NCBI GenBank assembly: GCA_018714445.1
Contig: DVNK01000032.1
Coordinates: 18,157-82,156 of the forward strand
DNA from: Candidatus Fimadaptatus faecigallinarum
GTDB lineage: Bacteria; Bacillota; Clostridia; Christensenellales; Aristaeellaceae
Direction: 5' to 3'
DNA: 64,000 bases
The position numbers were made by a program, and so were the translations under genes. The notes beneath the pieces were generated by a model. That model worked only from the letters and a program-made list of their open reading frames with translations. It ran no database searches and was not told the DNA's origin. Of the stretch, positions 18,672-27,544 are shown piece after piece. How positions within the stretch are numbered: the stretch's first letter is position 1; every line of letters starts with the position of its first letter.

Positions 18672-19922
18672 ATGAGACTCGAACAGTTAGGCGCCGACAG
18701 GTTTAACGAGATGAACCGGTTGGGTTCGATAGCGTTCACATACCCTATTTCCGATCCCGAGCAGAAGCCCGATCCCAATGACGCCCAACAGCAGGAACTG
18801 CTGCGCGGCCGCGAGCGCTGGGGCATGATAGACGAGGCCACCGGCCGGCTGATGGGCGGCATGCTGCTCATCGACTACCAGACGCGCGTGGGCGAGCACT
18901 GGGTAAAGCTGTCCGGCGTGGGTGGCGTGTCGACGTTGCCCGAATACCGGCGCGCGGGTGTGATACGCGAGGTGTTCCGCGCAGTGCTGCCGCACATGTA
19001 TGAAAAGGGCGCGGCGCTGTCGGGACTGTACCCGTTTTCACACGCGTTTTACCGCAAGTTCGGCTACGAGGTATACGGCGGACAGAACCGCGTAAGCGTG
19101 GGACTGGAGCAATTGCGCGCATTCACCGGGCCCGACGAGGTGCGCATGATAGAAAGTGAAGCCGACATGCTGGCCGCGCGCGCAATATACGAGCGCTTTG
19201 CCCAGACGCGCGACCTGGCGATGCGCCGCGAGCTGGACTATCAGTGGAAGAAGGAAGTCATGGACGGCGACCCGTATAAGGATCTGGCATACAAGTATCT
19301 GCTGCTGCGCAAAGACGCCAGGGGCGAACTGGAGCCGTGCGCGTACATATCGTTCAAGCCCGAGGATAACGGTTCCAATGGCCGCTTGGCCAGCGCCCGG
19401 GAAGCCGCATATGTCGACGGCGATGCGCTCCGGCGGCTGCTGGGGTTCATGTCGACGTTCTATCCGCACTACCGGCGGCTGCGCATGGCGTTGCCGGGCG
19501 ATGTAAACCTGGCCGCGTTGTGCCCGGACTGCTACGACGTGAGCGATTCAATCGACCACGGCTACATGCTGCGCGCGGTAAACGCCAAGCTGCTGCTCGA
19601 AAGCCAGCCGGTGACGCCGATAATGAAGCTGGCCGCGCAGGCAGGGGCGCTTGGCATGTCCATAGCGCTGACCGACGAGTTCATACCGCAGAACACCGGC
19701 AGGTACGAGCTGACGCTCACGCCAGAAGGCCTTGAGTGCGTTCAGACTGAATTCGCTCCCGCCGACATAGAGGTCGACATACAGACATTCACCCAGCTCG
19801 TGACCGGAGCGCTGTCGCTCCGCCAGGCCGGGTATCGCGCCGGACTGCGCATAAACACGGTCACACCGCTGGCCGAGGCGCTGTTCACCGGCCGGCCGCA
19901 ATACATAGCCGACCACTATTGA
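18672..19922 (+). CDS. Eis-like GNAT family N-acetyltransferase (copy 2)
   Basis: 416 aa, same length and closely similar throughout to copy 1. Confidence 0.85.
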   Translation: MRLEQLGADRFNEMNRLGSIAFTYPISDPEQKPDPNDAQQQELLRGRERWGMIDEATGRLMGGMLLIDYQTRVGEHWVKLSGVGGVSTLPEYRRAGVIREVFRAVLPHMYEKGAALSGLYPFSHAFYRKFGYEVYGGQNRVSVGLEQLRAFTGPDEVRMIESEADMLAARAIYERFAQTRDLAMRRELDYQWKKEVMDGDPYKDLAYKYLLLRKDARGELEPCAYISFKPEDNGSNGRLASAREAAYVDGDALRRLLGFMSTFYPHYRRLRMALPGDVNLAALCPDCYDVSDSIDHGYMLRAVNAKLLLESQPVTPIMKLAAQAGALGMSIALTDEFIPQNTGRYELTLTPEGLECVQTEFAPADIEVDIQTFTQLVTGALSLRQAGYRAGLRINTVTPLAEALFTGRPQYIADHY

Positions 19923-19971
19923 GCGCGTACGCGCGCGGTTGAACATATGCATATTTTGTAACTCACCGCGC

Positions 19972-20006
19972 TTGCGGCGGACTGCACGCACTGCAGTCCG
20001 CCGCAA
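19972..20006. terminator. 15-bp perfect hairpin, 5-nt loop
   Basis: ttgcggcggactgca-cgcac-tgcagtccgccgcaa. Confidence 0.55.
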
Positions 20007-20314
20007 CTCATATCGCCATCGCGCCGGCGTATAGACGCCGCCGGCCCCGGCATGCCCGGCGCGCCATGCTCCGGCAAAGCGCCACATCCAACAAACATCG
20101 TCCGCCGAATTATTATATGCGTCGTACAAATTGCGCAACGCAATAACAATTTTCTCAGGTCAAAAAAGTAACCCCCTGACGCCGCCGAAATTTAGCCAAA
20201 GCCATTGCGCCCCGGAGCGGGTTGCGCTATAATGATGGCGTAAATTGCGGCAGCCGCCGCTTCTGCCCCAAGCGTCCATACATAAACCGCGCCGCAAGGC
20301 GCAAGGAGTAGTGC

Positions 20315-21439
20315 ATGAAGCAGATCACACCGATACGCAAGCCCTGGGCCGGCACGATGACCGGCCGCGAACGCTTCAATCGCCAGATGCACTGGCGCAG
20401 CGTTGACCGTTGCTTTAACATGGAGTTCGGCTACTGGGACGAGAATTTCAAGGAATGGCCGCTGTTCTACGAAAACGGCATAACCAACAATGCCGAGGCG
20501 GACGTGTTTTTCGCGTTCGACCCGATACGCACGGTATATGGCCGCGTCTGGATATACCCGCCGTTCGAGAGCAAGATCATAGAGCGCCGCGGCGACAAAA
20601 ACATAATCCAGAACAGCGACGGCCTGATAGCTGAAGTGCCCGCCGATGGGCACGACACGATAGCGCACTTCCTGGCCTCGTCGGTCACGACGCCCGACGA
20701 CTGGAAGCGCGTCAAGGAGGAGCACTTCGACGTCAATCACCCCGACCGCGTGATCGACATAGCCGCGCTCAAGGCGCGCTATCCCGACGATCACGACTAC
20801 CCGCTGGGCGTGGACTGCGGCTCGATGATAGGCCGTGTGCGCGACCTGCTGACGTTTGAAGGGCTGTGCTACGCGTGCTACGACTACCCCGACATGGTCG
20901 AGGACATGGTCGAGACCAGCTGCCAGCTCGTAGAGCATGCGCTGGATCAGCTGCTGCCCAACTTCCAGTTCGACTACGCATCCGGCTGGGAGGATATCTG
21001 CTTTAAGAATGGCCCGATCGTGTCGGTGCCGTTCTTCCGCGACGTCGTAATGCCCCGCTATAAGCGCATACGCAAGAAGCTCGACCAGTACGGCATAGAC
21101 CTGTGGTACACCGACTGCGACGGCGACGTGCGCCCGATACTGCCGTATCTGCTCGAGGGCGGCATAAACTGCCTGTTCCCGTATGAGGTCAACTCGTGCG
21201 CGCATCCGGGCGAGCTGCTCGACCAGTATCAGGGGCAGCTGCGCATAATGGGCGGCGTCGACAAGATGCGCCTGGGCGAAGGCCCCGAAGCAATCAAGAA
21301 GTATCTCGAATCGCTCGAGAAGTATGTCGCGCGCGGCGGTTACATACCGTTCTGCGACCACCGCTGCCCGCCCAACGTCAAGCCCGAGGATTACCTGTAC
21401 TACCTCGATCTCAAGGAAAAGATGTTCGGCATGAAGTGA
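20315..21439 (+). CDS. uroporphyrinogen decarboxylase (URO-D)/corrinoid methyltransferase superfamily protein
   Basis: MTGRERFNRQMHWRSVDRCFNMEFGYWDE; C-terminal GGYIPFCDHRCPPNV; AAGGAG upstream. Confidence 0.75.
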   Translation: MKQITPIRKPWAGTMTGRERFNRQMHWRSVDRCFNMEFGYWDENFKEWPLFYENGITNNAEADVFFAFDPIRTVYGRVWIYPPFESKIIERRGDKNIIQNSDGLIAEVPADGHDTIAHFLASSVTTPDDWKRVKEEHFDVNHPDRVIDIAALKARYPDDHDYPLGVDCGSMIGRVRDLLTFEGLCYACYDYPDMVEDMVETSCQLVEHALDQLLPNFQFDYASGWEDICFKNGPIVSVPFFRDVVMPRYKRIRKKLDQYGIDLWYTDCDGDVRPILPYLLEGGINCLFPYEVNSCAHPGELLDQYQGQLRIMGGVDKMRLGEGPEAIKKYLESLEKYVARGGYIPFCDHRCPPNVKPEDYLYYLDLKEKMFGMK

Positions 21440-21442
21440 CAT

Positions 21443-21478
21443 AAAAGACCCGCTCTCGCTGAGGGAGCGGGCCTTTTG
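21443..21478 (+). terminator. rho-independent terminator
   Basis: ACCCGCTCTCgctgaGGGAGCGGGCCTTTT. Confidence 0.85.
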
Positions 21479-21499
21479 CCGTTCAGCGACATGTCATAC

Positions 21500-21940
21500 G
21501 GAGTCGCGTTGACGGATGCGTTGGTTTGACTTATCGTCAGTGGTGCCGCATTGCCGGACGCATCGGCATGCATTATCGTCAGTGGTGCTGTATTGCCGGA
21601 TGCATTGGCATTAATTATCGTTTTTGGCGTCGCATTGCCGGATGCATTGGTTTGCATTATCGTTTGTGGCGCCGCGTTGACGGATGCATTGGCTTGCATT
21701 ATCGTCAGTGGTGTCGCATTGCCAGATGCATTGGCTTGCATTATCGTTTGTGGCGTCGCGTTGCCGGACGCATTGGCTTGCATTATCGTTTGTGGCGTCG
21801 CATTGCCGGACGCATTGGCTTGCATTATCCTTTGTGGCGCCTCATTGCTGGATGCATTGGCATGCCTTGTCGTCAGTGGTGTCGCATTGACATATGCATC
21901 GGTTTGCCTTATATTCAGTGTCTCCGCCTGCCGAACACAT
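21500..21940. repeat. intergenic degenerate tandem repeat, 42-bp unit, about 10 copies
   Basis: gtcgcattgccggacgcattggcttgcattatcgtttgtg repeated with drift. Confidence 0.95.
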
Positions 21941-22121
21941 CGGCATGCCACATCGTAAGGCTCACCGGCTGCCGGACATTGACCGCGGCTATCTACCATG
22001 CGCCGCGTCCTGGCAAAACCGCGGTGTGCGTTTGGCGGCGTGATTACGCGTGGCTCGGGCGCATCCAAGAAACAGGCGCAACAGATGGCGGCACAGACTA
22101 CTTTGGTTTGGCGCGCATGCT

Positions 22122-22168
22122 CGCAAAAAGGCCCTCCCCGTTGCGGAATATCCGCAGCGAGGAGGGCC
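22122..22168 (-). terminator. rho-independent terminator of ABC transporter operon
   Basis: Minus strand GGCCCTCC...GGAGGGCCTTTTT. Confidence 0.85.
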
Positions 22169-22203
22169 ATGTCCGTATTTACATCACATACTTGCGATCA
22201 GAT

Positions 22204-23853
22204 TCAGCCGACGACCTCAACATAGCGGTCATAGGCGGCCTGCTCGATCTCAACGAGGCGATCCACGCCCATGTTCTGCAGGGTGCTGACAAAGTCGTCC
22301 CAACCCTCATCGACGCCAATTTCGCCGGTTATGAACTGCGCCTTGGCCTGCTTGATGTAGTTCTCTATATCAGTTTGCAGCGTAGCGCGCTCATTGGCTT
22401 CCTCAGCGGTGTAGGACAGTTTCGGGAAGCAGTCCACAGTCTGGATGCCATCCTGGCGCACGGCCAGCGCTACCAGCGCCGCCCAGCCGTATTCGGTCAG
22501 TATCTCGTCGCTGCCGACCACGTCCAGATCAGCGGTGAACAGCGCGCGGCGGTCATTGTTCCACTCGATGACGTTGAGCGTCTCGTTGAGGGTAGCGTAC
22601 TTATAGCGGGTCTCCTCACCGGAGGCGCAGCCTTCCAGCACGCGCATCTTGGGCACGTCGACGTCCAGCAGATCGTTGTGGTACCAGTCGAAGGTCTCGC
22701 CCTCGGCGCCAAAGGTGCCGGCCAGCTCGCCTTCATCGGTGTACATGTAGTCCATCATGCGTACCAGCGCTTCCTTATAGGGCGAAATGTCGTTTATCGC
22801 CACGCGGATAGCGGTGGACACGACGCTGGCCTTGCCGGCGGTGGGGGTCTCGTTGTACTCGGAGGTCAGACCGGCTATTCCGATGAAGTTCTTGTCATAG
22901 TCTATCGACTGCTGCGCAACGACGTAGGGAGCGGAGCCGCAGCCATAGAAGCCATAGCGGTCAGCCGATGCGCGCTCGGTTATCGTGTTGGCCTCGATTA
23001 CGTATGCTTCGGGCTCGATCAGGCCGTCGGCGAACGCGCTGGCCATCCACTTGAGGTATTCCTTGTAGGCATCGGTGGTGTTGGCCAGGTAGACCTTGCC
23101 ATCCGCGTCAGCCTGCAGTATGTACACGAACTCGGACGTATGTATGCCATACGCGCTCAGCAGCGGGCGCTCGACGGCCTCATAGCCGGCGGCATACAGG
23201 AACGGTATCTCATCGGTGGCATCGCCGTTGCCGTTGGCGTCCTGCTCCTTAAAGGCAGTCAGCACATCGTACAGCTCGTCCATCGTCTTGGGCACTTCCA
23301 GGCCCAGGTTGTCCAGCCACACGCCGTTTATGAACGTGCGCGAATAGCGGTCGGTCTCGTCCAGCGATATCTTGGCCAGGCCGTAGATGCCGCCGTCGGG
23401 CGCCGTCATGTAAGCCTCGGCTTCGGGATACTGCTCAAAGTAGGTGTTCATGTTGGGGGTCAGATCGCGGTACTTGTTGAAGTCGAGCAGATAGCCTTCG
23501 CTGCCCCACTCGTTGACGTCCAACGCGTTGAGGTTGGCCTGGCCGACGATATCGGGCAGTTCATCGGAGGCGACCATCAGCGTCATCTGCGTGGGCCAGT
23601 CATCAGAGTTATAGAAGTTGCAGGTGATGTTGATGCCCAGATCTTCGGCAAAGTTCTTTATCAATATGACATCCTGCCAGTTTTCCAGGCCCGAAGGCAT
23701 GGCGCCGGCCAGCGTCACATCGATGGTCTCGTCGCAGATCGGATAGCCCTCTTTGTTGTAGTAGCTCGCGTCGTCCGCGAAAGCCACCGCCGATGCGCTC
23801 AGCAGCATGGCTACTGCCAGCAGCAACGCCATCAGGTTCCGAACACGTTTCAT
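22204..23853 (-). CDS. ABC transporter extracellular substrate-binding protein (LplA-like)
   Basis: Signal peptide MKRVRNLMALLLAVAMLLSASAVAFADD; family-1 solute-binding features; adjacent permeases. Confidence 0.88.
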   Translation of the reverse strand: MKRVRNLMALLLAVAMLLSASAVAFADDASYYNKEGYPICDETIDVTLAGAMPSGLENWQDVILIKNFAEDLGINITCNFYNSDDWPTQMTLMVASDELPDIVGQANLNALDVNEWGSEGYLLDFNKYRDLTPNMNTYFEQYPEAEAYMTAPDGGIYGLAKISLDETDRYSRTFINGVWLDNLGLEVPKTMDELYDVLTAFKEQDANGNGDATDEIPFLYAAGYEAVERPLLSAYGIHTSEFVYILQADADGKVYLANTTDAYKEYLKWMASAFADGLIEPEAYVIEANTITERASADRYGFYGCGSAPYVVAQQSIDYDKNFIGIAGLTSEYNETPTAGKASVVSTAIRVAINDISPYKEALVRMMDYMYTDEGELAGTFGAEGETFDWYHNDLLDVDVPKMRVLEGCASGEETRYKYATLNETLNVIEWNNDRRALFTADLDVVGSDEILTEYGWAALVALAVRQDGIQTVDCFPKLSYTAEEANERATLQTDIENYIKQAKAQFITGEIGVDEGWDDFVSTLQNMGVDRLVEIEQAAYDRYVEVVG

Positions 23854-23913
23854 AAGATACAGACCTCCTTTTTTATTATATCGCGATGTCCTCTGGGAAC
23901 ATTGGATACCGCA

Positions 23914-24870
23914 TCAACCCTTAACTGCGCCTATCATGACGCCCTTTTCGAAGTACTTCTGAAGGAATGGGTATATCACGAGCATCGGCACTGTGGATAC
24001 GATTATCACGCAGTACTTTATCATGTTTGCGGTTTCGGCCTGTTTGACCAGCGCCATCATCTGCTCAGCCGAGAACGACTGACCGCTGTTCATGGCCTGC
24101 TGGGCAAACTGCGATTGAACCAGTATCTCGCGCAGGAACAGCTGCAGCGGGAACTTGGTCCGATCCTTGAGATAGATCATCTCGGTAAAGTACGAATTCC
24201 AGCGGCCCACGCCATAGTACAACGCCATAACGACCGTTATCGCCGACGACAGCGGCAGCACTATCCGCAGCAATATGCCAAAGTCATTGCAGCCGTCGAT
24301 GCGCGCGGCCTCCTGCAGTTCTATCGGGATGGTGGTAGCAAAGAACGTGCGCGCCACTATCAGGTTGTAAACCGACACCGCGCCGTTTATTATTATGAAC
24401 GCGCGATTGTCCAGCAGATTAAAGCTCTTTACGTTCAGATAGCCCGCTATCATACCGCCGTTTACGTACATCGTGATCATGAACACGGTCATTATTACCG
24501 CGCGGCCCTTCATATCGCGGCGCGACAGCGCATATGCGCATGGAAGCGTCACGCCCAGATTCACCAACGTGCCCACTATCGTATACAGCAGCGTATTCAG
24601 ATAACCGGTCCATATCTCCTGATATTGCAGTATATACTTGTATCCGTCCAGCCGCACGCCCACCGGCCAGAGCAGCATCTTGCCGGTAGACACCATCCGC
24701 GGGTCTGAAAACGACGCGCTCAGCACGAATATCATCGGATACAGCATCGATATCATCAGCACGGCCAGTATCACATATACGACCGTCACGAACACCTTGT
24801 CGCCCATTGTCATGCGCGCGCCCAGGCGCGGCTTTTTATTTACCTGTACTCCTTGGGCCATAATCGCCAT
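23914..24870 (-). CDS. carbohydrate ABC transporter permease (LplC-like)
   Basis: EAA-loop region ELQEAARIDGCNDFGILLRIVLPLS; multi-TM. Confidence 0.92.
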   Translation of the reverse strand: MAIMAQGVQVNKKPRLGARMTMGDKVFVTVVYVILAVLMISMLYPMIFVLSASFSDPRMVSTGKMLLWPVGVRLDGYKYILQYQEIWTGYLNTLLYTIVGTLVNLGVTLPCAYALSRRDMKGRAVIMTVFMITMYVNGGMIAGYLNVKSFNLLDNRAFIIINGAVSVYNLIVARTFFATTIPIELQEAARIDGCNDFGILLRIVLPLSSAITVVMALYYGVGRWNSYFTEMIYLKDRTKFPLQLFLREILVQSQFAQQAMNSGQSFSAEQMMALVKQAETANMIKYCVIIVSTVPMLVIYPFLQKYFEKGVMIGAVKG

Positions 24871-24885
24871 ACCTCCATTCGCGCG

Positions 24886-25830
24886 TCAGAACAGGCTGGT
24901 CTTGGTCAGCCACTTGGACATGCCGTTGGCCAGCAGCAGTATGCACGTGTTAACGACCGAGTTAAACACGTCCGTTGCCGCCGAAAACGAGAAATCCGCC
25001 TGCTGGAGACCCACCTTGTACACGTATGTGGATATGACTTCCGACGCACTGAGGTTGGTGTCGTTTTGCAGCAGGTACACCTTTTCGTAGCCCACGCTCA
25101 GCAGCGAGCCGAAGTTGAGTATCAACAGCACCATTATAGTTGGCACCAGCACCGGCAGATTTATATACCATATCTTCTGCAAACGGTTGGCGCCGTCTAT
25201 ATCGGCGGCCTCAAGCAGCGACTTATCCAGGCTGGACAGCGCGGCGAAGTAGATTATCGAGCCCCAGCCTACCTCCTGCCATACGCCGCTGAGCACGTAC
25301 ACCCACTTGAAATCGGCCGCTATGCCCAGGAAGTTTATCGATTCAAAGCCCAATTTGTTTAGCAGTATGTTGAATATGCCATGCGTTGGATTTGTGAATA
25401 TCACCAGCATGCCGCACATTACGACCGTCGATATGAAGTGCGGCGCATACGACACCGTCTGGAACGTCTTGCGGAACCGACCGCTGTTCACCTCGTTGAG
25501 CATCAATGCCAGTATTATAGGCATCGGGAAGCCCACGACCAGACTCAGCAGGCTCAGCGTCAGCGTGTTTTTGATTATAACCGGGAACCAATATGAACTG
25601 AACAGGCGCGTGAAATTGGCCATGCCCACCCACTCGCTGCCCAGTATGCCGCGCCGCATGCTGAAGTCCTTGAACGCGATTATTATGCCGTACATCGGTT
25701 TGTAGTGAAAGAGCAGGATATACAGCAGCGCGGGTATGACCATCACGTACAGCTGCCATGATGCGAACCGTTTGCGCAGCCTTGTGCCGCGCGATGCGCT
25801 GCTCAGGTTTGAGCCCGCCGTTTTTTGCAT
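24886..25830 (-). CDS. ABC transporter permease (LplB-like)
   Basis: LLEAADIDGANRLQKIWYINLPVLVP EAA loop; multi-TM. Confidence 0.92.
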   Translation of the reverse strand: MQKTAGSNLSSASRGTRLRKRFASWQLYVMVIPALLYILLFHYKPMYGIIIAFKDFSMRRGILGSEWVGMANFTRLFSSYWFPVIIKNTLTLSLLSLVVGFPMPIILALMLNEVNSGRFRKTFQTVSYAPHFISTVVMCGMLVIFTNPTHGIFNILLNKLGFESINFLGIAADFKWVYVLSGVWQEVGWGSIIYFAALSSLDKSLLEAADIDGANRLQKIWYINLPVLVPTIMVLLILNFGSLLSVGYEKVYLLQNDTNLSASEVISTYVYKVGLQQADFSFSAATDVFNSVVNTCILLLANGMSKWLTKTSLF

Positions 25831-26085
25831 ATCGATCACCCGTTTTCCTTTATTCTTAATTTTGTTGACCATAAGCATCGTAAAATGCATAGATATTATA
25901 CCCTCCCCCGCCATCTTGTTAACAGTTTTTTAAATCTCGATTAAACCAGCCGGTATAATAGCCATTTTTTATGTCGTTTAAGCGTATAATTGTATATATC
26001 GTATGTTCAGCATTTTCAATGCATGGTTTATGGCGCATTCCATCCACAATTCTTTTGGGCAACTTTGACACCATGAAAAGAAAAA

Positions 26086-26112
26086 GCGCAGGCCGCACAG
26101 TTGCGACCTGCG
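26086..26112 (-). terminator. rho-independent terminator of ddl
   Basis: Minus strand CGCAGGTCGCAACTGTGCGGCCTGCGCTTTTTCTTTT. Confidence 0.8.
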
Positions 26113-26169
26113 TTTATCAGATATGCGTTTAATTGTTACCTGTTTTTAATGCCTGCGCGTCAGCGGCGC

Positions 26170-27465
26170 TTACACGCCCGGTCTGCCGCCCAGCTTGCCC
26201 GAACCGCCGAGTTTGGCGCCGCCCAGCTTGCCGCCGCCGAGCTTGCCGCCCTTTGCGCCCTTCAAGCCGCCCTGCACGCTGCGCAGTATGCTGCTGTCGT
26301 ACGAGAACACTGAGCGATTCTTCTCCGCGTGCGCGGCGAATGCGTCCTCAATCATGCAGTCGAGCATGTCCTTGAAGCTGATGCCCAGCGGCTCCCAGAG
26401 GTAGAACGCCAGCGAGCCGGGAATAATATTTATCTCATTTATGTACAGGTCGTCGCCATCGAGCATGTAGTCGATGCGCACTACGCCCTTGCAGTCCATT
26501 GCGCGGTAGACCTGCTGCGTCATCTGGCGGATGCGCGCGGTGAGCTCGTCGCTAATCGGCGCGGGCACCTTGCGCGCCAGCGACTCCATGCCCTGGCCCT
26601 TGCCCGACTTGGAGCCGCGCAGGTACTTGTCGTCAAACGTCAAAAACTCCTCCCACGACGCCGGCATCTCGCACAGCGACGCGCGCACCTCGCCCTTTAT
26701 GCGCAGCGCTGAGCAGTTGATCTCGACCGGCTTTTCTATGCCGCGCTCGACCAGTATGCGCCTGTCGTACTCGACCGCGGTCTCGATGGCCTTTATCAGC
26801 GACTCGCGGTCGGTCGCGCGCGATATGCCTATGGACGAGCCCAGATTGGCCGGCTTTACGTACATCGGATACCGGCACGACGCCTCCACGCGCGCCAGCA
26901 CGCCCTCGCGGTTCTCCTGCCACTCGGCGCGGCTGAACCACATGCCGTCCACGACCGGCAGCCCGCACCCGCGGAAGAACTGCTTCATTGCGATCTTGTC
27001 CATGCCCAGCGCGCTGCCCAGCACGCCCGAGGACGTGTACGGCACATTGAACAGCTCCAGCAATCCCTGCAGCGTGCCGTCCTCGCCGTTCATGCCGTGC
27101 ATGACCGGCAGCACTACGTCGCACTTTTCGACGGTGTCCTCGCCCAGGTTCATGTTGCTCATCAGCACCTTTATCATGCCCTTAAAGCCATGCGGCGCGA
27201 TCGACGACACCGGCATAAGCGTCAGCTTGCCGTCGTCGCTCATCACCGGCGCGACATGGTTGACCAGTTGCGGCCTGAACGCGCTGTAAAACGCTATGTT
27301 GCGCAGCAGCTGGCCGGTATACCACTGGCCGTCGCGCGCGATGTACACCGGCACCACGTCGTACTCGTTCTTGTCCAGGTTGTCCATCGCCTGCAGCGCG
27401 GACACTATCGACACGTCATGCTCGCAAGTGCGGGAGCCATATATCACCGCAACCCTCAGCTTCAT
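26170..27465 (-). CDS. ddl: D-alanine--D-alanine ligase with Gly/Lys-rich C-terminal tail
   Basis: MKLRVAVIYGSRTCEHDVSIVSALQAM; GEDGTLQGLLELF.VPYTSSGVLGSALGMDK; EINIIPGS. Confidence 0.92.
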   Translation of the reverse strand: MKLRVAVIYGSRTCEHDVSIVSALQAMDNLDKNEYDVVPVYIARDGQWYTGQLLRNIAFYSAFRPQLVNHVAPVMSDDGKLTLMPVSSIAPHGFKGMIKVLMSNMNLGEDTVEKCDVVLPVMHGMNGEDGTLQGLLELFNVPYTSSGVLGSALGMDKIAMKQFFRGCGLPVVDGMWFSRAEWQENREGVLARVEASCRYPMYVKPANLGSSIGISRATDRESLIKAIETAVEYDRRILVERGIEKPVEINCSALRIKGEVRASLCEMPASWEEFLTFDDKYLRGSKSGKGQGMESLARKVPAPISDELTARIRQMTQQVYRAMDCKGVVRIDYMLDGDDLYINEINIIPGSLAFYLWEPLGISFKDMLDCMIEDAFAAHAEKNRSVFSYDSSILRSVQGGLKGAKGGKLGGGKLGGAKLGGSGKLGGRPGV

Positions 27466-27544
27466 ATCAAACCATCCTCCAAATTGCGTATCGCGGGCCG
27501 CCGCCCGCCGTCGCTGCCCGGCGCGCAACGCGCGCACAGCCGCG

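Noticed and set aside
21400-22170. 256-aa minus-strand ORF with NASGNATPQTIMQA repeats
   Set aside because: Its N-terminus contains the ABC operon terminator and its C-terminus enters the URO-D gene; no SD. The repeat is open in several frames because of its 42-bp period.
21526-24708. 1060-aa plus-strand ORF
   Set aside because: Runs through the repeat array and a terminator, then antisense to two clear ABC transporter genes; shadow ORF of high-GC coding DNA.
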